Origin: Patulibacter brassicae
GTDB lineage: Bacteria; Actinomycetota; Thermoleophilia; Solirubrobacterales; Solirubrobacteraceae
NCBI RefSeq assembly: GCF_033949425.1
Contig: NZ_JAXAVX010000004.1
Span: forward strand, 248,001-312,000
Length of the DNA stretch: 64,000 nucleotides
Direction: 5' to 3'
Made by a program: the position numbers and the translations under genes. Numbering within the stretch: the stretch's first letter is position 1; each line of letters opens with the position of its first letter. Shown in pieces: positions 58,431 to 64,000 of the stretch. The notes beneath the pieces were generated by a model. That model was not told the origin of the DNA, made no database searches, and saw only the letters and a program-made list of their open reading frames with translations.

Positions 58431-59654
58431 TCAGAGGCGCTCGCGGAACGCCCGCGCGCGGGTCGAGGAACGGTTCACGTGCGACGGCCGTAGCCGGCCG
58501 CGGCGGATCGCGTCGGCGAGCTGCTCGCGCAGCCGGGCCGCGTCGCCGGGCAGCGTCGTCAGGACGAAGGTCGCGCCGGCGCGGACGGCCTTCCACGCCG
58601 CATCGGGGCGGCCGCGGAGGGCACCGGCGTCGAGCGCGTCGGTGATCGTCACCGGGCGGGGGTTGCCGGTGGTCTCGCGCAGCAGGCGGTAGGTGCGCGA
58701 GGAGAGCACCGCCGGCTCCGGGCCGGTGAGGCCCGGGTACCGGGCGCTCGAGGGCATGACGAGCGTCCGCGGCTCGCCGGCGCAGCGGGTGTAGGGCGCC
58801 AGGTCCGCGCGGAGGACCGCCGTCGCGACGGAGACCGTCACGTCGGCGGCATCGGTGGAGGTCGCGCCGGCGCGGCCGAGACCGGGGAAGTGCTTCAGCG
58901 TCGGGCGCACGCCCGTCGACGAGAGCCCGGCGGCGAACGCACAGGCCGCCACGGCGGTGGTGGCCGGGGCGTCGGCGAACGTCCGCTCGCGCAGGAACGA
59001 CGACTTCGGGCCGCTGTCGGCGACGGGCGCGAGGTCGACGTTGATCCCGACGCGGAAGAGATCCCCGCCGGTCCGCTGCCCCTCGGCGTAGGCGTCCCGG
59101 GCCCCGATGCGGCGGGCGGAGCGCTCCGGGGCGGCGAACCGCAGCCGGCGCACCTCGCCGCCCTCCTGGTCCACCGCGATGACCGGCGTCGGTCGTCCTC
59201 CGGCCTCCGCGGCGGCGCGCACCGCGTCGGTGAGCCTGCGGACCTGGCCGGCGTCCGTGATGTTCCGGCCCATGAGGATGACGCCGCCGAGCGCTCCCGA
59301 GCGGAGCTGGCGCGCGGTCGCCGGCGGCAGGGTCGTCCCCGAGAAGCCCGTCACGACGAGGGCCCCCGACCGGCGGATCGCGCTCGCGCGGCGCCGGGAC
59401 TCGGTCCGGCGGGCCGCCTCCTCGCGGGCCGCCCGCTCGGCCTCACGGTCCGCGCTCGTGACGACGGCGGGGGTCGATGCCGACGGAGGCAGGGCCCGCG
59501 GGCCGTTGGCCGCGGCGGGTGCCGGCACGGGCGCGTCGTCATCGAGCGCGTCGTCGAACACCGGCTTGGTGACCGGGAGCGCGACCGCCGCCCCGACGGC
59601 GACGACGGCGATCCCGCGCACCGGTCCCACCCGGCGGAGCTGGTCGCTCAGCAT
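58431..59654 (-). CDS. Glycoside hydrolase family 3-like protein, probably not catalytic as NagZ
   Basis: 407 residues with an N-terminal membrane segment (GIAVVAVGAAVALPVT) and a GH3 barrel: LGGVILMGRNI, VIAVDQEGGEVRRLRF, INVDLAPVADSG, RPTLKHFPGLGRA, and VMPSSARYPGL with ITDALDAGAL near the end. In NagZ the block after KHFPG contains DSH, whose Asp-His dyad is the acid/base; here it reads TSTDAADVTV, lacking the His, and the later SHARYP reads SSARYP. The nucleophile Asp (ITDA) remains. It may bind muropeptide sugars or have altered chemistry. Overlaps the upstream gene by 7 bp. Confidence 0.8.
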   Translation of the reverse strand: MLSDQLRRVGPVRGIAVVAVGAAVALPVTKPVFDDALDDDAPVPAPAAANGPRALPPSASTPAVVTSADREAERAAREEAARRTESRRRASAIRRSGALVVTGFSGTTLPPATARQLRSGALGGVILMGRNITDAGQVRRLTDAVRAAAEAGGRPTPVIAVDQEGGEVRRLRFAAPERSARRIGARDAYAEGQRTGGDLFRVGINVDLAPVADSGPKSSFLRERTFADAPATTAVAACAFAAGLSSTGVRPTLKHFPGLGRAGATSTDAADVTVSVATAVLRADLAPYTRCAGEPRTLVMPSSARYPGLTGPEPAVLSSRTYRLLRETTGNPRPVTITDALDAGALRGRPDAAWKAVRAGATFVLTTLPGDAARLREQLADAIRRGRLRPSHVNRSSTRARAFRERL

Positions 59655-60538
59655 GCCGACCGCGTCAGGGTCGAGCGATCGATCCGCCAGACGCCTCCGA
59701 CGCGGACCATGTCGTAGCTCCCACTCCAGCGGTAGCAGCCGGAGTTCGCCACCGTGCGCATCGAGAGCACCGGCACGGACGCGCGGGTCGAGGAGCGGAT
59801 GTCCGGGGTGCCGAGCGTCAGCGACGCGCTCGAGAGGGCATCCGCCCGGTGCTCGGCGACCCACCGGGGCATGCTCGTCTGCAGGTTCGGACCGAGCAGC
59901 GCGTAGGCCTCCTCGTAGCGACCGGCCTCGATCATCGACCAGTGCCGGCGGATCGCGCCCCGCACGCGGGAGGTGGCGGAGCCCCGCGACGAGATCGCGT
60001 TCCCACCCGACCCGGCGCTCGCCTGCCGGGTGGTCGTCCCGCGGCGGAACGAGCTGGTGGCCGCCCGCTCGGCCAGTGCGGCCTGCTCGATCACGGTGGT
60101 GACCGTCGCGGAGGCGGCGGTCGTCGTCCGCAGCGCGGCCGCCTCCGGTGCTCCGTCGTCGTCGCCGGCGAGCAGCAGGACGCCGACCACGGCGGCGACG
60201 ACCAGGAAGGCCGTCCCACCGACTGCTGCCGGGACGAGCAGGCCCGGGCGGCGCGGCGCCCCGGGCGCGGGTGGGACCGGCCACGGCGGGCCGTAGGCCT
60301 GCGGTCCGTATCCCGGTTGGGGCGGAGGTGGGCCGGCGGGCGGAGGCGGCACGGGCGCCGGCCCGCGGCCGGGATCGGGCGGCGTGGCGGCGGACGCCGG
60401 TGGCACGGCGGCCTGTGGCGTCGTGGGCTGCTCGGACGGCGCTGGCCCGTCCGGAGCTGATCGCAGCCGCGCACCGCACGCTGTGCAGAACCGCTCGTCG
60501 TCGGCGGCATCGCTGCCGCACGTCGGGCATATCGCCAT
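59648..60538 (-). CDS. Zinc-ribbon membrane protein with extracytoplasmic NTF2/lumazine-like domain
   Basis: 296 residues: an N-terminal ribbon (ICPTCGSDAADD, FCTACGARLR), a Pro-rich linker, a TM helix (GTAFLVVAAVVGVLLLAG) and an outside domain whose AIRRHWSMIEAGRYEEAYAL resembles the start of NTF2-like domains, followed by SASLTLGTPDIRSS and VGGVWRIDRSTL. The end overlaps the GH3-like gene start, so they are coupled. ATG 60536-60538 precedes the ribbon directly. Divergent from the ribbon gene at 60704. Confidence 0.82.
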   Translation of the reverse strand: MAICPTCGSDAADDERFCTACGARLRSAPDGPAPSEQPTTPQAAVPPASAATPPDPGRGPAPVPPPPAGPPPPQPGYGPQAYGPPWPVPPAPGAPRRPGLLVPAAVGGTAFLVVAAVVGVLLLAGDDDGAPEAAALRTTTAASATVTTVIEQAALAERAATSSFRRGTTTRQASAGSGGNAISSRGSATSRVRGAIRRHWSMIEAGRYEEAYALLGPNLQTSMPRWVAEHRADALSSASLTLGTPDIRSSTRASVPVLSMRTVANSGCYRWSGSYDMVRVGGVWRIDRSTLTRSAC

Positions 60539-60703
60539 CGCTCCGTCTTTCCTCGGCCTGCCGTCCATGCTCGTCGCGAACGAGGTCGTACGTCAAGCCG
60601 ACGTTCTGACGGACGTGCCCGGGGAGCGGCGACGGCGGCGGCCCGGAGATGGTTCCCGCAGGTCGGGACCCCGGCGCTAGCATCGCGCCGAGGAGAGGAG
60701 AGG

Positions 60704-61498
60704 ATGCCGAAGGTCTTCTGCACGGAGTGCGGGGAACGTCAGGACGAGGACGCTCGGTTCTGTCACGGCTGCGGTGCGGCCGTCGACGATCGATCAGCGG
60801 ACGACGGCCGTGTCATCGACCCGCCCGGCCCGGCGGCGGACGTCGATCCACCGACGCTGGTGCTGGACCGCGACGGTGTCGCGGCCGCTGCGGCTCCGCC
60901 GCCGGCTGCTCCGGTGGGTGCGGCCACTCCGCCGCGGACGCCGACGCCGACGGCGCCGGCATCTGCCGGATGGTCCGGTCCGGTGGTTCCGCCGGGCGGG
61001 CCGCCACCGACGTTCCCACCGGGCTACGCCTACGGAGCCGGTCCGCCCGCACCTCGTGGCTTGCCGTCCTGGGTCCCTGTGCTGGCCGGTACGGCGGTCT
61101 TCGTCGTCGTCGTCGCGGTGGTCCTGACCCTCGTGCTCGTCGCCGGCGGAGAGGACGAGATCCCGGAGGTCGCGGCCGTCACCGCGCCCGTGACCACCAC
61201 TGCGGCGACGGCCACGGCCACCACGGTCATCCGCGAGACTCCGGCGTCCTCGGCCGCCCGTCGAACACGCGTCCCCAGCGCCGCCACGCGCTGCGGGTCC
61301 GGGCTCTTCGTCAACTCCGTGACCACGTGCTCGTTCGCCTTCAACGTCCAGGCGGCGTACGACGACGCCGCCGGCTCGGGTTCCCGGACCGTGCGGGCCT
61401 ACAGCCCGACGACCGGGACGACCTACACCATGCGCTGCAGCGGACGTCCGGTGACGATCTGCCGCGGAGGCGACCGGGCCGCGGTGTACCTCCGGTGA
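60704..61498 (+). CDS. Zinc-ribbon membrane protein with Cys-containing C-terminal domain
   Basis: 264 residues: N-terminal ribbon (FCTECGERQDED, FCHGCGAAVDD), a Pro/Ala linker (about 40-115), a TM helix (GTAVFVVVVAVVLTLVLVAG), then a Thr/Ala linker and a small outside domain with RCGSGLFVNSVTTCSFAFNV and YTMRCSGRPVTICRGGDRAA, four cysteines likely in two disulphides. GAGGAGAG precedes the ATG. The stop overlaps the GTG of the lipoprotein gene. A decayed copy of the last 165 bp is at 53472. Confidence 0.82.
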   Translation: MPKVFCTECGERQDEDARFCHGCGAAVDDRSADDGRVIDPPGPAADVDPPTLVLDRDGVAAAAAPPPAAPVGAATPPRTPTPTAPASAGWSGPVVPPGGPPPTFPPGYAYGAGPPAPRGLPSWVPVLAGTAVFVVVVAVVLTLVLVAGGEDEIPEVAAVTAPVTTTAATATATTVIRETPASSAARRTRVPSAATRCGSGLFVNSVTTCSFAFNVQAAYDDAAGSGSRTVRAYSPTTGTTYTMRCSGRPVTICRGGDRAAVYLR

Positions 61499-62448
61499 CC
61501 GGACGACGCATCGCCGCCCTCGTCGCGGTCGCCGCGGCGGGCGGTGGATTCGGATGCGGCGGGGAGGGTGCGCTGACCGCGCCGGCGGCGATCCGTCCGG
61601 GGACGGTGCCGCCTTCGGCCGCCGAGCCCGCGGCTCCGGTCCAGGCCGGGACCCGGACCGTCGAGGCGCAGCCGCCGGCGGAGAAGCAGCGCGCTCCCGT
61701 CGCGCGAAGGCTGCTCGGCGCCGCGGATCGTGCGGCGTTCGAGGCCCTGACCACCCGGCTCGGCGGGCGGGTCGGCCTGGCGCTCGCGCCCCTGCGGGAC
61801 CCGGACACCGTGCAGGTCGTCGGCCGTCTGCGGACGGGGGTGGCGTGGTCGACCTCGAAGGTGCCCGTCGCGGTCGCGGCGGTCGAGGCGGGCACCGCGC
61901 CGGCCGCATCACTGCGCGCCGCGATCACCGCGTCCGACAACGTCGCGGCGACGCGGCTGTGGGCGTCGCTGGGGACCGCGACCGCCGCGGCGTCCGCGGC
62001 GACCGAGGTGCTTCGCGCGGGCGGCGACGCGACGACGCAGATCGAGTCGCGGACGCTCCGTCCCGGGTTCACGCCGTTCGGGCAGACCACATGGCGCCTG
62101 GCCGACCAGGTCCGGTACGCGGCGCGCCTCTCTTGCACCCCGGCAGGCCGCCGCGTCCGGACCCTCATGGGCCAGGTCGTCGCCGGCCAGCGGTGGGGGA
62201 TCGCCGGCCTTCCCGGAGCCCGGGTCAAGGGCGGCTGGGGCCCGGGGGTCTCGGCGGGCAGGGCCGGCGGGTATCTCGTCCGGCAGTTCGGGACCGTCCG
62301 CCACCGCGGCGGGACCGTCGTGGTCGCGGTCGCTGCGACCGCCGCCGACCTCGGGGGCGGCGTGCGGAAGCTCGACGCGATCGCCGACTGGGTCTCGGCA
62401 CGGGCCGGCGCCCCGGGAGCGGAGGGCCGCGATGCGGCTGACCGCTGA
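61495..62448 (+). CDS. Beta-lactamase-fold serine hydrolase lipoprotein
   Basis: 317 residues from GTG (MTGRRIAALVAVAAAGGGFG), with a lipobox-like FGCGG. Penicillin-recognising motifs are present: STSKVPVAVAA (Ser-X-X-Lys), ASDNVAATRLW (SDN) and VKGGWGPG (KTG-like, as KGG). The omega-loop Glu of class A enzymes is not obvious, so a penicillin-binding or peptidase-like role may be more likely than antibiotic resistance. The first codons overlap the ribbon-gene stop (GTGA), so the two are coexpressed. Confidence 0.8.
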   Translation: MTGRRIAALVAVAAAGGGFGCGGEGALTAPAAIRPGTVPPSAAEPAAPVQAGTRTVEAQPPAEKQRAPVARRLLGAADRAAFEALTTRLGGRVGLALAPLRDPDTVQVVGRLRTGVAWSTSKVPVAVAAVEAGTAPAASLRAAITASDNVAATRLWASLGTATAAASAATEVLRAGGDATTQIESRTLRPGFTPFGQTTWRLADQVRYAARLSCTPAGRRVRTLMGQVVAGQRWGIAGLPGARVKGGWGPGVSAGRAGGYLVRQFGTVRHRGGTVVVAVAATAADLGGGVRKLDAIADWVSARAGAPGAEGRDAADR

Positions 62449-62900
62449 GCCACGCCTGGCGGCGGGGGGCGACGCTGCTGTGACGTGTCGCCGGTGGTCG
62501 TGCGGCGCGGGGGTCCGCCGGGAGAACGGCTCGCTGCCGTTCGACCGGGGCCGCGGACGACCACCCGACGGGGTCGGCGGAGGCGAACGGCCGTGACCGG
62601 GCACCGCGCCTCGCGGCGACGTCCTGGGCCTCCCCAGGCGGTGCGGGCGGGCGGACTCCCGAAGCCACGGGTGCGGCGCGCCCGGTTCCCGCGCGTCCGG
62701 TACCCGCAACCGCCGCGTTCGCGAGGCCGGCGGATGTTCGCGGGCGTCGGGCACCGGGGCACGGGCGGCGGGCGCGTCCCGGATGGCGCGCCGGGTCTGC
62801 CCTCCGTGCCCGCCGCGGGTGTCAGGGAGGTGCGGCGTGCGGCGACCCGTTCAAACGACGGGCCGCACGAGGCGGTCCGCGACGAGCTCAGGAGCTCCTC
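62449..62900. other. Intergenic region before the secreted-protein pair
   Basis: About 450 bp of very GC-rich sequence without family-like translation on either strand. No clear hairpin terminator or promoter was recognised. It separates two same-strand transcription units. Confidence 0.45.
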
Positions 62901-63269
62901 ATGGTCCGCACCATCCGCCGCGTCCTCGCCACGACGATCGCGATCCTCGCGTTCGCGTCGTTCGGCGCGCCCGCGAACGCCTCCGCGGCGTGCTCGATCG
63001 GCGGCTCGGGCGTCACGTACAACCGCAACGGCGTCGCTGCGGTGTTCAAGAACCTCCAGCCGTTGCGGGGCATGAACTGCCCGAGCGCCCGGTACGTCAT
63101 GAACAAGTGGCTGCGCCGGGCGTACGCCCGCAGCCGCAGCAGCCGCCTGCCCTCGCGGTTCTACGACGGTTACGTGACCTGGTACTGCGGCAAGACGTCA
63201 CGCCTCCGCTGGCGCTGCAACGAGTACACGACCAGCACGGCCTTCACGTTCACCGCGTACCGGCCATGA
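62901..63269 (+). CDS. Small secreted cysteine-containing protein
   Basis: 122 residues with a signal peptide (MVRTIRRVLATTIAILAFAS then FGAPANASA). The mature protein has four cysteines (AACSIGG, GMNCPSARYVMN, TWYCGKTS, RWRCNEY) likely forming two disulphides, and a basic, aromatic composition (YVMNKWLRRAYARSR). Related small secreted proteins with this CPSARYV-type motif occur in Thermoleophilia; function unknown. Its stop overlaps the next start (ATGA). Confidence 0.78.
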   Translation: MVRTIRRVLATTIAILAFASFGAPANASAACSIGGSGVTYNRNGVAAVFKNLQPLRGMNCPSARYVMNKWLRRAYARSRSSRLPSRFYDGYVTWYCGKTSRLRWRCNEYTTSTAFTFTAYRP

Positions 63270-64000
63270 GACGGCTCGCAACGCGGGTGGGTGGATCCCG
63301 CCCGGGCCGAGCGGCCCCGATCGCGCTCGCGATCCTGGTCGCGTGGCTCGTCGCAGCTCCGGTTGCCGCCGGAGCCCCGCGGACGTCGATCGTGACGACG
63401 CAGACCGGGACGCTCGTCCGCTCGGATCTCATCCCCTGCGAGCCGCGGACCATCACGGTCCGGCTCGACCCGACGGTCGCTGTGCGGCGTTTGCGTCCAG
63501 CCGCCGGGCAGACGCTCGGAGAGGAGGGGATCGGTCCTGCCCGGCCGCGGCCGGGGTCGACGACCGCATGGCGGGTCGCTGAGGCACACGTCGCCGACGG
63601 CACCGCGACCTGGCGGCTCGAGCCGGTTCAGCCCGGGTGTGACGCGATGCGGGAAGGGGCGTACGGCTGGTACCTCGAGGCGCTGTGGGATGCCCGCCGC
63701 TACCGGCTCCGCGTGGGTGCCGCCGGCCTGACCGAGCTGGCCGGGATGCGGCTGTCAGCACGCCGGGTCACGCGGTACCCGTTCGTCCGGCGCGCGCTCG
63801 GCAAGCCGTCGTCCCTCCGGGTCGGGCGTCGTGTGGGATGCACCGCGACCTGGAACCGGATCGGTCTGCGGATCGAGTTCGCGAACTTCGGCGGGGGTGT
63901 CCAGCGGGGCTGCCGATTCGGGTATCCGCAGTCGGCGGTGGTGACCAAGCCGTCGCTCTGGGCCGTCCAGGCGAGCGGCGCTCCCGCGATCCTCTCGACG
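63266..64000 (+). CDS. Secreted hypothetical protein (3' end outside window)
   Basis: From ATG 63266 the frame is open to the window end (245 codons). Signal peptide: RPGRAAPIALAILVAWLVAA then PVAAGAP. The mature part has strand-like, Arg/Thr-rich sequence with cysteines in LIPCEPR, QPGCDAM, RVGCTATW and RGCRFGYPQS. A C-terminal segment RRVGCTATWNRIGLRIEFAN resembles a small beta-domain. No family recognised. Coupled by a 4-bp overlap to the upstream secreted protein, so the two may act together outside the cell. Confidence 0.7.
   Translation, partial: MRRLATRVGGSRPGRAAPIALAILVAWLVAAPVAAGAPRTSIVTTQTGTLVRSDLIPCEPRTITVRLDPTVAVRRLRPAAGQTLGEEGIGPARPRPGSTTAWRVAEAHVADGTATWRLEPVQPGCDAMREGAYGWYLEALWDARRYRLRVGAAGLTELAGMRLSARRVTRYPFVRRALGKPSSLRVGRRVGCTATWNRIGLRIEFANFGGGVQRGCRFGYPQSAVVTKPSLWAVQASGAPAILST

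Overview
The window is very GC-rich bacterial DNA that is almost fully coding, with many GTG starts and ATGA/TGATG overlaps. Several traits point to an actinobacterium, most likely class Thermoleophilia (Solirubrobacter/Patulibacter/Conexibacter-like): a complete RecC-RecB-RecD operon, a secreted collagen-like protein with IKNGTVTGQDI-type repeats, small secreted Cys-containing proteins, and several zinc-ribbon membrane proteins. The taxonomic call is inference. No rRNA, recognisable tRNA or CRISPR array was seen.

Layout. 0-19.5 kb looks like ordinary chromosome: YqeY-like protein, OsmC-like peroxidase, an S4 RNA-binding protein, the recC-recB-recD operon (with a 26-codon ORF coupling recB to recD), a Uma2-type nuclease, an ECF sigma factor with an overlapping partner gene, an ImmA/IrrE metallopeptidase, a PIN toxin gene interrupted by an amber codon, an MFS exporter and a collagen-like secreted protein. 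From about 19.5 to 28.7 kb lies a patchwork: a truncated vWA gene, an NgoMIV-type restriction endonuclease with its C5-cytosine methyltransferase and Vsr repair nuclease, a dead IS3-family element that truncates a neighbour, a PD-(D/E)XK-like protein and a ClpB-like pseudogene.

28.7-49.7 kb is the most interesting part. A TM0106-type RecB-like nuclease/helicase is followed by two inverted repeats, a second dcm-vsr pair closely related to the first, and a tightly overlapping seven-gene operon: NERD-UvrD helicase, DrmA-like helicase, DrmB-like DUF1998 protein, a UvrD-like helicase, a 506-residue protein I do not recognise, a 1553-residue fusion of a sacsin/Hsp90-type ATPase with an SF2 helicase, and another UvrD-type helicase. 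The DrmA/DrmB pair plus a C5 methyltransferase resembles the DISARM anti-phage system, but no drmC (PLD nuclease), drmD or drmE is visible and four other ATPases are present. I read it as a DISARM-related defence system of unusual composition. Its methylase probably shares specificity with the NgoMIV-type system about 10 kb away.

49.7-55.1 kb holds a second, unrelated dead IS3-type element, an HNH endonuclease, a membrane-associated protein and a chimeric pseudogene locus built from pieces of two genes present elsewhere in the window. 55.1-62.4 kb is a cluster of zinc-ribbon/single-TM proteins, an MPN-fold protein lacking its metal-binding histidines, a Gly-X3 repeat membrane protein, a degenerate GH3 protein and a beta-lactamase-fold lipoprotein. 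The window closes with two small secreted proteins, the last running off the end.
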